Positions 23,401-35,141 of a DNA stretch of 64,000 bases are shown piece by piece; within the stretch, counting starts at the first letter, position 1, and each line of letters opens with the position of its first letter. Source of the stretch: Hevea brasiliensis (Eukaryota; Streptophyta; Magnoliopsida; Malpighiales; Euphorbiaceae); the NCBI RefSeq assembly GCF_030052815.1, contig NC_079495.1:118216940-118280939 (forward strand), written 5' to 3'. The position numbers and the translations under genes are program-made. Below the pieces are notes generated by a model. That model was given only the letters and a program-made list of their open reading frames with translations. It was not told where the DNA came from and did no database searches.

Positions 23401-23611
23401 CTCCATTTTTAGCCGGTACTCCGCCGGATTTTCTATAAAATTTTCGGAACCTCAAATAAATAAAAATTTTGCTAAATGGCTTAAATAAAGTATATTTCAT
23501 AAATTATATGCAAAAGCATGATATAAATTAATTAAGGTATATTAGAGTGTGCCGGTACACCGTGTGGTATTACTTACTCGGGTATACTGTACACGGGTAA
23601 GGGGTGTCACA
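20483..23611 (+). repeat. Nested solo LTR of a related chromovirus family
   Basis: 3129 bp, TGTAACACCCTCCCGG to GGGGTGTCACA, flanked by perfect GATAG duplications (20478-20482 and 23612-23616). There is no primer site or gene inside, so it is a solo LTR left by recombination between the two LTRs of a full insertion. Its start is nearly the same as that of the chromovirus at 2030-12987, and it carries the double hairpin (22937-22974) and the palindrome at 21942-21964. Confidence 0.92.
21942..21964. repeat. Perfect 11-bp palindrome in the solo LTR
   Basis: AAATGAACAGT, one central A, then the exact reverse complement. A relative lies at 11574-11600 (CCAAATGAACA, 5-base loop, TGTTCATTTGG), and imperfect ones lie near 3641-3668, 15084-15111 and 19780-19810 in the other LTRs. 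Confidence 0.7.
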
Positions 23612-24756
23612 GATAGCCTGTGGCTATACTGATTATGATGTTAACTTGGCTTTTATGCCTTATTGCTTTTATGGCTTATTAGCCATTCTGTTTGCACACC
23701 GGGAGACACATTGTGACCGATGGTGTGACGGCTCGAGGTACCTAGTACCCAGTGCTAGTTTACCCATTTATCTAGTCCGGTCAATTTGTATAGGTTACTT
23801 GGGCATGAAAAAGTATAATTGTAATTAATTGATCATTAAAGAAAATAAGGAAATTAAATATCAAGATAAAGAACAAGAATGATTACAATAAAATAAAGAA
23901 GCTCAAAATCATCAAGAAAACGATCAATAAAATGGAAGAAAGAGTTAATATCATAAAATGTAATTAGCCTTCGACTAAATAATAAGTTAGTAATTATTCA
24001 TTTCTTATAAGAACAATAACTAGAAAATTTTTTACTTTTATTTGCATACTATATTTTCTTGTATTATTGGCACCACTAAGTTTTATGCTTAGCGCGTCGC
24101 TTTTGCAACGCGTAGGTACTGAAGATTTAGACAGAGAGCCCAATAGACCATAGACTGCATGAAGCCGTTCACAGTTCTGCATAGTGTCTGTGTCACCTCA
24201 CAGACTACAGTGCATTGGTAGGACACTAGGTCCCATTTTGTATTTTGTGATTTTTGTAAGTTTTGTAATTAAACTCTTATTTTATCATGTAAATTTGAAA
24301 CCTATGTAATATAATTTTGTATTCATGTAAGTATTTGTAACTTTGTATTCATAAATAACATATGAGAATTTATTTATGATTTGAGTCTGATGATGATGTG
24401 AAATGAATGAATGACAAATGGAGGAATTGTTAAGAAATTGTTGTAAATTGATGTGATACAAATGGAGTTTGAGAATGATTGGAAATTATTGGAAGTGTTT
24501 TTCACAGGTTTTGAAGAACTGTTTTCTCCATTTTTAGCCGGCACTCTGTCGGTTTTTCTATAAAATTTTTGGAGCTGCAAATAAATTTATAATTTCAATA
24601 AATGATCTAAATGAGATCAATTTCATAAATTTCACTTAATAACTATAATAAATAAATTAAGAACTGATAAATATCAATGAGATAAGTTATGGTGTTCCGG
24701 TACACTATGTGGCATATCTTGCTCAACTATACTGTAAACGGGTAAGGGTTGTCACA
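23612..24756 (+). repeat. 3' LTR of the gag-only element, right part
   Basis: It resumes with the second GATAG copy and CCTGTGGCTATACTGATT, matching the 5' LTR from about 15734. It carries a copy of the double hairpin (24076-24112) and ends GGTTGTCACA at 24756, followed by the CTCCT duplication. Confidence 0.9.
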
Positions 24757-24842
24757 CTCCTGGTGGGAATGATACTTTACTCATCACTTTATTATTTGTT
24801 AGTGATCCGTGCACTTGCGATGGTTATAAAACCAGGCAAACA
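24757..24842 (+). repeat. Athila 5' LTR, third segment
   Basis: The short right end of the Athila LTR, beginning with the second CTCCT and ending about ...GGCAAACA, a few bases before the primer site. The exact end is judged from the usual spacing to the TGGCGCC primer site. Confidence 0.6.
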
Positions 24843-24848
24843 AGCTTT

Positions 24849-24866
24849 TGGCGCCATTACTGGGGA
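24849..24866 (+). other. Primer-binding site, tRNA-Asp type
   Basis: TGGCGCCATTACTGGGGA, two mismatches from the TGGCGCCGTTGCCGGGGA that I recall for Athila elements (complementary to tRNA-Asp). It sets the plus orientation of the element and the end of its 5' LTR. Confidence 0.8.
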
Positions 24867-24968
24867 GTTTAGTGATATTAGACGATAGGCAATTTAGCTG
24901 ATTTAAACATTTATTTCTTTTGCTATTTTAGTTTAACTTTGTCTTCTTTCAGGTTCAGAAATTAGTAC

Positions 24969-26617
24969 ATGACCAGAACAGCTAAACCTGAAGAAGAATT
25001 GCTAGAATTAGATCCTGAAATAGACAAGACTCTAAGAACCATCAAGAGAGGAAGAAGAAATCAAGAGCCAGAACCCAAACCTAAAGCTATAAAAGGTCCA
25101 GTTATTGTTAATAACAAAAATAACAGGCAAAGATCCTTGAGGGACTATGGAGCCCCTAATATGCAAGGATACTAATCCAGCATCACCAGGCTTAAAATTG
25201 AGGCCAATAATTTTGAACTTAAACCAGCATCGCTCCAGATGATCCAGCAAACTCAGTTTGGAGGCTTACCTATGGAGGATCCACACCATCACTTACAGTG
25301 CTTTCTCGCTCTATGTGATACGTTCAAGATGAATGGAGTTTCTGATCAAGCCATTCAACTCCGAGCATTCCCATTCTCATTAAAAGATAAAGCAAGGAAG
25401 TGGCTACTCTCTCAACCAGCTGATACTTTCACTAATTAGGAAGGTCTTTCACAAGGCTTCCTAGCAAGGTACTTCCCACCTATAAAAATCACAAAATTGA
25501 GGCTAGAACTGAACATCTTCAGGTAAAAGGAAGGAGAATCACTCTATGACGCATCAGAGAGATACAAAGACATTTAAAGGGAATGTCCCCACCATTGCAT
25601 AAAAGATTGACTCCTTGTTCAGAATTTCTACAATGATTTGCTACCATCCACAAGGAGTTCAGTTGATTCAGCAGCAAGAGGAGACCTTAAGGAGAAAACA
25701 GTGGTTGAAGCTTTGGAATTATTAGAAAGGGTTGCGTACTATAACTTTGAGTGGTAAAATGAAAGGGGTGATACAAGAAGAACAGCAGGGATCTTAGAAT
25801 TGGATGCCCTCAGCATGATTAAAGCTGAGTTTTACTAACTCACCCAAAGACTTGATAGAATGCAGGCTAATGTAATAGAAGCAAGTAATTAATTTTGCGA
25901 TAGCTGTGGAGGAGGCCATACAACTGCAGAATGCAGTCTTTACAATGAGCCTTCCACAGAGAAGCTAAACTATGTGAACAATGGAAGGAACTTCAGACAA
26001 GTCAATAACCCATATTCCAACACATATAACCCTGGATAAAGAATCACTCAAATTTCTCATGGTCCAACTCGTAGAATTCTCAGAACCAACCTATAAACAA
26101 ACAGCAAGGATATAGGCCACCACCACCAGGTTTCCAGAATGGAGGACAAAATTTAATGCAACAACAACCACCACTCCCTCAACCTCAACAGGCAGAATCA
26201 AAGTTGACTATGGAGTCCATAATGGAGAGCTTTTTAGTAGCACAGCAATAGCAAAATGAGATGATCAAGCAACTAACTTCCAGAGTGGATTAATTGGCCA
26301 CCTATAATAAAATATTTGAAAATCAAATCGCTCAGCAGGCCAGTCCTTCAAGCAAACAAGGTGGAAAATTATCAAGTCAACCTAAGATGAATCCCAAGGA
26401 GCATTGCAAAGCTATCACATTGAGGAGTGGGAGAACATTACAAGAACTAGAAGAAAAGCAAAAACAGAAGGAAGAAACTCCTAGAAATCATGACATTCAA
26501 GAAGAGGAAGAAGAGAAGCAAGCTGAGGAAAGCAAAGAAGAGAAGGAAAAGAAGAAAAAGAAACTGGCAAAACCTTACCAGCCCCTTACCTTTTCCTCAG
26601 AGATTTCAGAAAGCTAA
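24969..26617 (+). pseudogene. Athila gag, decayed
   Basis: It starts MTRTAKPEEELLELD. The capsid-like part reads [17 protein letters not shown] and [20 protein letters not shown], then [16 protein letters not shown], which is typical Athila gag. A short knuckle CDSCGGGHTTAEC (CX2CX3HX4C, near 25900) and the NPKEHCKAITLRSGRTLQE block near 26390 follow, with a lysine/glutamate-rich end. At least eight stops interrupt it. Several sit where a tryptophan or glutamine codon is expected (for example TAG after DTFTN near 25437), which fits C-to-T/G-to-A decay. It cannot make protein. Confidence 0.85.
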
Positions 26618-26639
26618 ATTGGATAAGTAGTTTGGGAAA

Positions 26640-27428
26640 TTTTTAGAGGTTTTGCAAAAGCTCTACATCAATATTCCTTTTACAGAAGCATTATCTTAGA
26701 TGCCCTCCTACACATAATTTCTAAAGGAAATCCTTTCCAAGAAAAGGAGACTGGAGGACTATAAGATAGTTGCCCTAACAGAAGAATGTAGTGCCATCCT
26801 ACAAAACAAGCTGCCTCTAAAATTAAAAGATCCTGGAAGCTTCTCCATATCATGCTTGATTAGCAATATGAATACTGAAAAAACCCTCTGTGACCTTGGA
26901 GCCAGCGTGATCCTAATGCCCTTATCCATATGCCAAAAGCTGAATGTGAGAGAGCTGAGACCAAATACCATCTTCTTGCAATTAGTAGACAGACTTGTCA
27001 AGTACCCAGTTGACATCCTAGAAAACATTCCCATCAAGGTCATACAATTTTTCATTCTAGTAGATTTTGTTGTCCTGGAGATGAAGGAAGATGCCCAAAT
27101 TCCCATAATATTGGGAAGACCTTTCTTGGCAACAGCTGGAGCAATCATAGACATAAAAAATGGGCGTCTGACTCTCAAAGTGGGGGATGAAGAAGTAGAA
27201 TTCAACCTGTTCCAAGTAATGAAGCAAAAGTCTGAACCTAATGAATGTTTAAGGGCTAACATCATAGACAAGCTAGTGGAAGAAGAATTTCAAAAGAGAT
27301 ATCCTAAAGACCCTCTTAAAGCTTGTATAGTGCATGGCCACACAGTGGAGAATGAGACAAAGGAAATTGCAGCATATGCAAAATTTCTTGAGGTAAATCA
27401 CCTCTACCTTTGGCCTAAGCACTCCTAG
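26640..27428 (+). pseudogene. Athila protease region
   Basis: An aspartic protease would cut the Gag-Pol polyprotein. The open stretch includes KTLCDLGASVILMPLSICQKL with the active-site D in DLGAS, and IPIILGRPFLATAGAIIDI, the flap/C-terminal motif of this lineage, then VEFNLFQVMK. It is flanked by stops on both sides, so it is a relic although the protease core itself reads open. Confidence 0.85.
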
Positions 27429-29133
27429 TAGAAAAGCTACAAGAAAAGCAAGCCAAGAATAACCTTCAAGAAGAAATAAAATAGCTAAACTTAAAACCTC
27501 TTCCTTTCACACTAAGGTATGCATTCTTAGACTCTAATTTTAAACATCCTGTTATTTTAAATGCTAGTCTAAATTCTGCAAAAGAGGAAAAACTCTTAGG
27601 AAAACTTAGGACCTATAGCAAGTCTATAAGGTATACCATAGAGGACCTCAAGGGAATCAACCCTTCCATTTGTATGCATAGAATGCCTATGGAAGAAAAC
27701 AGTAAACCCACCATTGAACACCAAAGGAGACTAAACCCTAACATGAAAGAGGCAATGAAAAAAGAAAATTTGAAACTATTAGATGCAGGTATCATATATC
27801 CAATATCTGATTGCAAATGGGTTAGTCCATTATATGTAGTGCCTAAGAAGGGAGGGACAATTACGGTGAAAAATGATAATAATGAATTGATCCCTACTAA
27901 GGTAGTCACTAGTTGGGGAATGTGCATTGATTATAGAAAATTAAATAGTGCCACCAGAAAAGACCATTTTCATCTTCCATTTATAGATCAAATGTTAGAG
28001 AGGCTAGCCAAACATTCCAATTTTTGTTATTTAGATGGGTATTCTAGATTCTTCAAAATTCCCATTCACCCTTAGGACCAAGAGAAGACCACATTCACTT
28101 GCACTTATGGAACATTTGCATATAGAAGAATGCCTTTTGGTCTTTGGAATGCCCCCATAACTTTTCAAAGATGCATGATGGCCATTTTTTCTGATTATAT
28201 TGAAAATATAATGGAAGTTTTTATGGATGACTTTCTTGTTTATGGAACCAACTTTGATGAATGCTTAACTAATCTATCTAAAGTGCTTTAAAGATGTGAA
28301 GAATCAAATCTAGTTTTTAATTGGGAAAAATGCCATTTCATGGTAAGAGAGGGTGTAGTCCTTGAGCACTTAGTTTCAGAAAGAGGGATAAAAGTGGACA
28401 AGGCAAAAAAAGATATTATTAAAAAAATGCCACCACCTTCATCAGTAAAGGAAGTGCGAAGCTTTTTGGGGAATACAGGCTTATACAAAAGATTTATCAA
28501 GGACTTCTCCAAAATAGCTAAGCCATTAACTAATTTGCTAAATCAAAATGTTCCCTTTGACTTTGATGAAAGTTGCCTTGTTGCCTTTTGTAGGATGAAA
28601 GAAGCCCTTATCTCAGCACTAATAATACAACCACCAAATTAGGAGCTACCATTCAAGATAATGTGCGATGCAAGTGATTACGTAGTAGGGGCAGTGCTTG
28701 GATAAAGAAAGGACAAGAAAGTTCATGCCATCTACTATGCCAGTAAAACACTTGATGATGCACAAGTCAACTATGCAATCACAAAAAAAGAATTTTTAGC
28801 TATTGTGTTTGCAGTTAACAAGTTCAAATCTTACTTGGCTAGCTCTAAAGTTGTCATCTACACAGACCATGCTGCCATTAGGTACCTTCTGAACAAGAAA
28901 AAACAAAGCCAAGGTTGTTCCTGTGGATTCTACTTCTGCAGGAATTTAACCTTGAAATCAAAGATATAAAGGGGATCGAAAATGTGGTGGCCGACTATCT
29001 GTCTAGGCTCAGGCGGAAAGAACATGGGGATAGCTTCGATGATTTGCCAATTGATGATTCCGTTCCAAATGAGAACTTATTTGCAATCTCCCAAGCCCCT
29101 TGGTATGCTGACATTGTTAATTACCTTGTGTGA
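27429..29133 (+). pseudogene. Athila reverse transcriptase and RNase H
   Basis: RT blocks: LDAGIIYPISDCKWVSPLYVV, GMCIDYRKLNSAT, CYLDGYSRFFKIPIHP, RRMPFGLWNAPITFQRC and the active site EVFMDDFLVYG (catalytic aspartates in FMDD at 28220-28231). RNase H follows with MCDASDYVVGAVLG and [11 protein letters not shown], then [12 protein letters not shown]. Stops lie at about 28074, 28288 and 28641, and there is a frameshift near 28905. The first 240 bases (27429-27670) are linker sequence. Not functional. Confidence 0.88.
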
Positions 29134-29249
29134 AGGTTTTGCCACTCAACATGTCCTACCAACAAAGGAATAAATTCCTGCATGATGTAAGATACTACAC
29201 ATAGGAGGAACCTTTGCTGTATAAGAGATGTTATGACGGCCTGATAAGA

Positions 29250-30133
29250 ATATGCATACCATAGGAGGAAGTAAAGAGTATTCTGCAACACTGCCACTCA
29301 TCACCTTATGGAGGACATCTTAGCACAACAAAAATAACAGCTAAAATTCTACAAGCAGGGTTCTACTAGCCAAATCTATTCAAAGATGTGCGATCCTTTG
29401 TGCTAATATGTGATCAATGCCAAAGAACAGGAAATATCTCAAGGAGGAATGAAATGCCACTATATGTTATACTTAAAATAGAGCTGTTTGATGTGTGGAT
29501 AATAGACTTCATGGGTCCATTGCCATCTTTATTTAGAAACAAGTATATTTTAATTGGTGTCAAATATGTATCAAAATGGATGGAAGCAATAGCCACACTA
29601 ATAAATAATGCCAAAGTGGTTACCAAATTCCTCAAGAAGTATATCTTCACAAGATGTGGCACCCTAAGGGCAATCATTAGTGATGGAGGAAGTCACTTCT
29701 ACAATCAGCAATTTGAGACATTATTAAAGAAATATGGAATGACTCACAAAGTGACAACACCTTAGCACCCTCAAACCAGTGGTTAAATGGAAGTTTCAAA
29801 TAAAGAACTGAAGCAAATCCTTGAGAAAACGGTCAATTGCTTAAGGAATGATTAGTCTTTAAAATTAGATGATGCATTGTAGGCCTACTGCACTGCATAC
29901 AAAACTCCCTTTGGAACAACCCCCTTTCATTTGGTTTATGGGAAATCATGCCACCTCCCAGTCCAGCTTGAACATAAGGCCTATTAGGTGATTCAAACCC
30001 TAAACTTTAACTTAAAAGCTGCTGGAGAAAAGAGACTTCTATAGCTTAATGAACTGGATGAAATTAGGCAAGATGCCTATGAGAATGCCAAGATCTTTAA
30101 GGATAGGACCAAAAGATGGCACGACAGGGGCAT
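29250..30133 (+). pseudogene. Athila integrase, truncated at its right end
   Basis: It shows the zinc-finger part HCHSSPYGGHLSTTK and CDQCQRTGNIS, then core residues in WIIDFMGPLP, ISDGGSHFYN and MEVSNKELK (DDE), and TPFHLVYGKSCHLPV. At least six stops are present. The coding trace ends in KIFKDRTKRWHDRG directly at the Ogre-type LTR. Nothing further of Athila is found to the right. Confidence 0.87.
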
Positions 30134-30715
30134 TATCGACACCATATTTTGGCCGATCCACAGAATCCATAAACTTTGAAACCGATCCCCAGCACTAAGT
30201 CTCCCTTTGCCAGCCAATTATATTTCCGATCTCTCTTTGCCATTTAACCACATTTCCGACCTCTCTTCACAGAGAGAGTTGAATCAATGCTAAGCCCTCG
30301 TATCCAATGAAGCCTTACCAGTCTATTAAATCACTCATCGATCTCTCAAACCCATTGTCGAATCTCCTGACCAGTCAAGTATGTTCCTGATCTCCTTTGA
30401 CAAATGAAATTGAACTGACACTAAATCTTCGCTACCAGTTTTATTGCCGATCTCCCTTTCAAAAGTTTAAGAACAATCAAAGGTTCCGTTTCGGTTTAAT
30501 GATGATCCCGATCTTAAATATTCAAGCCAGATTTTCAATTTTAATTAAGTTCTGTTTAGCGATCTCATGCTCATTGTGTTTTCCGATCTCTCACACTTGG
30601 ATTAATAATCACTTTCAGTTATTTCAACATACTCAGACAATTAAGTGTTCCGATCACAACCATTCATCGAACAAAAGAGGCATTCTGTTTCATTTCATTT
30701 CAAAATTTGTACAAG

Positions 30716-32611
30716 TTATTCAGCTGGAGGATCACCCCCTGCCTGATCTACATTTTGTCCGTTCCCCCTCTCACCCCCTGCCTGATCTACATTTTGTCCG
30801 TTTCCCCTCTCACCCTCAGCCTCCTCCTCACTCTCCTCATCTTCATCCTCGGGAGCCAAGTTGGCCATCCAGGAGAAGTCTTCCTCAGGGTAACGCTTCT
30901 TAAGCTCCGCCAGGAGATCTCTGTGGGCATTCACATAAGCGCCGGCCACTCCAGTCACCATCTCTTCCTCTTTCGCTTTGAGCTCCTCAGCAAGGTGAGC
31001 GAGTTGAGCCGCTTCATCAGCCCGGAGCGCCTGAACTTCTTCCAGAATACGAGTTCGCTCAGCCAGAACATGAGTCTGCTCGGCTAGCTTATCCTCATAA
31101 AGTTTCATCTGCCCCTCGATGTCGGACATATAGTTTTGAGTGGATAAAAGTTGGGATCGAAGGGAAGCCACTTCCTGACTCTTCTTCTCGACCTCCTTAC
31201 CCAGGCGGTAAGCCTTTTCCCGAACTATGTGCTGATTCACCAAGCACTCCACGTTCAGGCTCATGGATCTGGTCAAGATGTCATCAAGAGTATCCGGAGA
31301 CAGCCTATCCCGGTCTTCCCGAAGGCAGATGGATGACCCCAAGACCTTGGCGAAGTCTGGATTTTCTCGAACCGTCCGGCTTTTCTCCAGTGAAGTGACC
31401 AACACTTGAGCGCCACGAGAAAGGGGCCTCACAGAAGGTTGAGAAGAACCCCCTTCTGTGCTTGGAGCAGCTGGAGGTGGTGGAGGCAGCTCTTCTCGGC
31501 GAGGAGATCGGACAGCTTCTACGATCGGCGGTCCCGAAGGTTAAGGTGGGCCTCTCGTATTTCCCTGCTCATGCCCGGTATTCAGATTTCTCACCGCTTC
31601 ATCTCCCATACCTTCTGGGAGATCTCCCTCTTTCGCTTCCGGTTCTCCTTGGAGGCTTCGTCTCTTGCCATACCTGCACAAAAGAGAGGTCAGTGAGATC
31701 GCTAAGGTCCCGAGATCTGAGATGAAGAAAATACCGATGCCGAGGTTAGAGAGTTGAAGCCCCCGATCTTGACCAGTGATCAGCTGCATCGTCCAATGAT
31801 GCAGTTCGGCCGTCACTGCATCCAAACAAGAAAACTTCTCCCTAGCCGCTTGATCTTTCAATTCCATCACCACGGCTCCCTCTTCCCTATTCAGGGCGAG
31901 ATGCTTTGGACGCGAAGGGTTCAGATGTAGCCAGCTTCGAGGGAAGCCCTCGAAGCCGTTCGGAATTTTGCTCCTCAGAATAAAGAAGCGGTTCTTCCAA
32001 TTCTTCAGGGAGGAGGGCAGATCGGTAAAGAGCCCACAATGAGGCTTCGCCTGAAAGAACCAGTACTCGTCGTCCTTTCGGCGGGTCAGTCTATGTAGTT
32101 CGGCAAATACTTTGGCTGTAGGATAGAGTCCCTTGGCACGGCAGAGCCCCCTGAAAGCCACCAGGATCCGCCACGAGTTCGGGTGAACTTGGGCGATGCA
32201 CACTTGGTGAAATTTTAAGACCTCTTTGAAGAAATCGTCTAAAGGGAATCGCAGAACGACTTTTAATTGTTCTTCGTAGACCATGATCATATCATTCTCT
32301 TCGAAGAAGTGATCGACACGAAGATCGCCGTGGCACTTAATTAGCTCGTACGAATCAGGCTGAATGTTGTATTCTTGGCTAAACGATTAGAGGTCGGTTT
32401 CTTGAAGGATCGACGGTAGCTCATCTATAGGAAGATTTTCCCTCCCTGAAGAATGTACATGCCTTGAAGGTTCTGCTCACCCCCGAACTGGAACAGAGAC
32501 CCTAGGAGGTTCAGGTTGCGCACTTGGTCCGACCACCTCCACTTCGTCGGACGACCATGAAACATGGACGGAAAGTGGGCTTGCCGCTCTTTGACCCTCG
32601 GCGCCGCTCAT
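30716..32611 (-). pseudogene. Broken 5' LTR copy of the antisense Transposase_28-like gene
   Basis: It corresponds to the open gene at 47403-49248. The start codon is at 32611 (MSGAEGQRAA). The codon for Q in the stretch EADLQSF has become TAA (32387-32389), so exon 1 is cut at about residue 75. The domain FFKEVLKFHQVCIAQVHPNS onward is still open. The 61-bp intron (31674-31734) keeps its GT and AG ends and exact length. Exon 2 has small deletions early on, then is open from about 31432 to the acidic tail, where 13 residues (GERGNGQNVDQAG) are duplicated. It is decayed and probably silent. Confidence 0.8.
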
Positions 32612-32768
32612 TTTCAAATGAAATAAAGAACTCAAAAGTAAAAGAAGGATCAAAACCCTTATCGAAGCTTGATCGGAGTCGGAAGAGCTTGAAAATCGGG
32701 AGAATTTTGGGAATTGTTTGCGAGAGACAGAAAATGGCATAAGTGAGAAACTGGCTAACCCCCACCCC

Positions 32769-32776
32769 TATTTATA
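32769..32776 (-). promoter_or_regulatory. Antisense TATA box in the 5' LTR
   Basis: The minus strand reads TATAAATAGGGGTGGGG, about 158 bases upstream of the antisense start codon at 32611. It is kept in the 3' LTR at 49405-49412. Confidence 0.55.
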
Positions 32777-33150
32777 CTCGTCCGAGCATTTAATGCTGAC
32801 GATGTCCCAGGCAATGCATCGGTTAGCGAGATGCGCCAGCTGTTCTGACATGTCTCTCGAACATTCCAAATTACATAAAGAGATCAGTTAACTGGAGATC
32901 GACATATTAAGATGAATATTTTGAATGAAGGATTAGTTAAGGGTCGTTCAGTTAAGAACCAGATCGGACGAACACATCAAAGATCGGAAAATAATCAATA
33001 AAATGATAATTGACAAAATAAGATTTTTATTTCCAAAAGATCAGATTACATCATTTGGGCGATCTCAAGATCGGTTTACATTAAGAACCTGATTACATCA
33101 AAAGGCCGATCTCTAAAGATCGGCAGAACATCCTATCTAAAGGGGGTCTG

Positions 33151-33399
33151 TCACAGCCAACATTGTGACTGATCAAAAGGGGTGTCACCGACCCGGACCG
33201 AGCCGCTGTCGGAACACCCAATGTGGAGGAAAGCCGCTGTCGGAACACTCAATGTGATGAAAAGCCGAATAAATTTGGAAGAGCAACCGCCAAGGGTCGG
33301 CGGAACTTTAGCAATTCTCTCACCATCATCAGATAAGGTTATCACGATCATTCGGTCACCGGGATCGTAAATTTCCAGTTGGGGAATAAAGAAGTCCAT
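33151..33399 (-). other. Small antisense ORF, 82 codons, 5' LTR copy
   Basis: It begins MDFFIPQLEIYDPGDRM and ends DQSQCWL. The 3' LTR copy (49790-50038) has the same length and nine residue changes. I do not recognise it. It may be a real small gene or part of an untranslated leader. Confidence 0.3.
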
Positions 33400-34174
33400 C
33401 GGAAAGGGATCAAAAAGCCACAGTCGTAGCCGGGACTATCGCCGGAGCAGCTAGAACAGGAAAGGGAGAAGGGAGAGAGGAAGATCGAATGAGGAAAGCT
33501 TCTTCTATTAGGGGTATATATAGGGGAAAGTCAGGCATTTATTGCTAAGCAAAAAACGAAGCGGGCGCTTCGAGAATCGAGGGGAAAACGCTTTGAGAAT
33601 CGGGGGAAATTAATGCTTTGACCGGACCGGGCCTGACTAAAGGAAGGATCGAAATGATAGAGATCAAAAGAGGGGAGACCGGTATGAAAGATCGAAAGGG
33701 GCGCGTGTCCAGAAGATCAGGAAGAGGGGAGATCGGAAGGCAAAGAGAATAAGACAAATCCCAATAACCGCCGCTAATCGTGAGCTAAGGTAGTTAAAGC
33801 GTTGCGCATTTAAATCTCCACCGCACGCCTGAGAATCGCCCACCATGCTGACAGGTGCCAGAGTATGTCATGACAGTCCTGTACATCCCAATCTCCACCG
33901 TTGGTCTCACTTGCAAGGACGAGTCCAGAGCCTTTGGATCAAAGAGGAAGACGACAAAACCGGCGCCTTTTATTCCCAGCCCTTGGATCGCCCAGGTCAA
34001 CGAAGTTTTGGACCGTCAGATTAGAAGAAGAAAAGGACAAGTATCCTGAGAATGATCTCGGCCGTTCATTTTGATTCGCTTTAATTCTCAAGCATCCGAT
34101 CATGTCCTTTGAAATCCTGACCCTCCATCTCCCTCAAAATAGATCTTGACCCTTCATGGAGAGCACCCGGTTCC

Positions 34175-34182
34175 TATAAATA
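34175..34182 (+). promoter_or_regulatory. Sense TATA box of the Ogre/Tat 5' LTR
   Basis: CCTATAAATACCTGC lies about 1.6 kb before the LTR end. The same word lies at 50839-50846 in the 3' LTR. This is the likely promoter for the genomic RNA. Confidence 0.6.
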
Positions 34183-35141
34183 CCTGCACGAAAAACTGTT
34201 CAGGGGAGGATGAAAAAAAAAATATTGAAGAGGTGGTAATTATAGTGGAAGAACTCTGAAAATTAATTCAGCTTGTTACTCTGCTAGTGGAAAGACTTTT
34301 GAAACTAGTTTTCTAAAGTATTTTCTTGCAAAAGGGGATTTTTGAATACTGAAACTCCATTTTCAGGCCGTTCATTATCCTGTGATACTCTCGCTGTCTA
34401 TCTTTGTCATCTTTATTTTCACTCCATTTTAGCAAAGTATCCTTCATTTCACGGTGAACTTTAGTCATCGGGCCATCAGCTCACCGTCCTATCACGTCTG
34501 GTGATTTCGTTGTCGGTTCAATAGATTTGGCTCCCTACAGGTGAGTGTTTATATCGTAGCTTTATCGATTGTTCTTTTTATTTCACGTACTTCTATTGCT
34601 TTTACGTTTATAATTTTTACCGAGTTTACATTTCACGAAGAAAGTTATTCCCGAGTTCATTCCTGAGTTGATCAGTTCGTTCTTTTGTCATTCCTTGTTA
34701 CCTCTAAATGCAAGAGTTCTAGCCCCGAGCAGCATGCAAGTAGTTGGATAAAACTGTAAACAACTGTATCTTAAGCGCTCCTTTAAAATAATAAAAGGTC
34801 TGAACTATAAGTCAGGGAAATGGATAAGTTGAATTACTAGGCTAGTATAAAAGGCTATTGGGTAAAACGCCATAAGGCGGAATAAAACCGAATCTCAGTT
34901 AAATAAACAAAACAGATCGAGTATTGCCCGTCCAAAGGTATTGGCACTGCGACCACATAGGAGGCCTGTAGAGATCGGTTTAATGTCCCCTGTCTAATTC
35001 TGAGGTGCCAAAGAGTTAAAAAGAACCTTCTTTCTGGTCCTCGGAATCTTCGAAATGTCAAAACCCTTAACCTTAGGCTCCCACAATATGTAAGATTTTA
35101 AGAGGTCAGAAAAGTCTTTATTCGACCCCCGTTCAAGTAAA

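Larger units (their letters stand above)
13633..24756 (+). mobile_element. Gag-only (TR-GAG-like) Ty3/gypsy element
   Basis: The element has two LTRs of about 3.3 kb, an initiator tRNA-Met primer site, one gag gene, a polypurine tract and nothing else: the internal region is only about 1.43 kb. It is flanked by perfect 5-bp target duplications, CTCCT at 13628-13632 and 24757-24761. No protease, RT or integrase is present, so it must have moved with enzymes from a related chromovirus. The matching LTR ends, gag text and primer site point to the kind of element at 2030-12987. Its 3' LTR holds a nested solo LTR (20483-23611). Confidence 0.9.
1686..30133 (+). mobile_element. Athila-type Ty3/gypsy element, split by two insertions
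   Basis: The 5' LTR is in three parts (1686-2029, 12988-13632, 24757-24842). It is followed by a tRNA-Asp-type primer site at 24849, a decayed gag and a decayed pol, ending at 30133 where the Ogre-type LTR begins. Two younger retrotransposons (2030-12987 and 13633-24756) sit inside the LTR. No 3' LTR is found on the far side of the Ogre-type element, so the right end is missing. The body carries dozens of stops, which makes it the oldest large element here. Confidence 0.8.

Noticed and set aside
26294..26617. Lysine/glutamate-rich 107-codon ORF as a separate gene
   Set aside because: It holds the CKAITLRSGR block of Athila gag and is in line with gag on one side and protease on the other.
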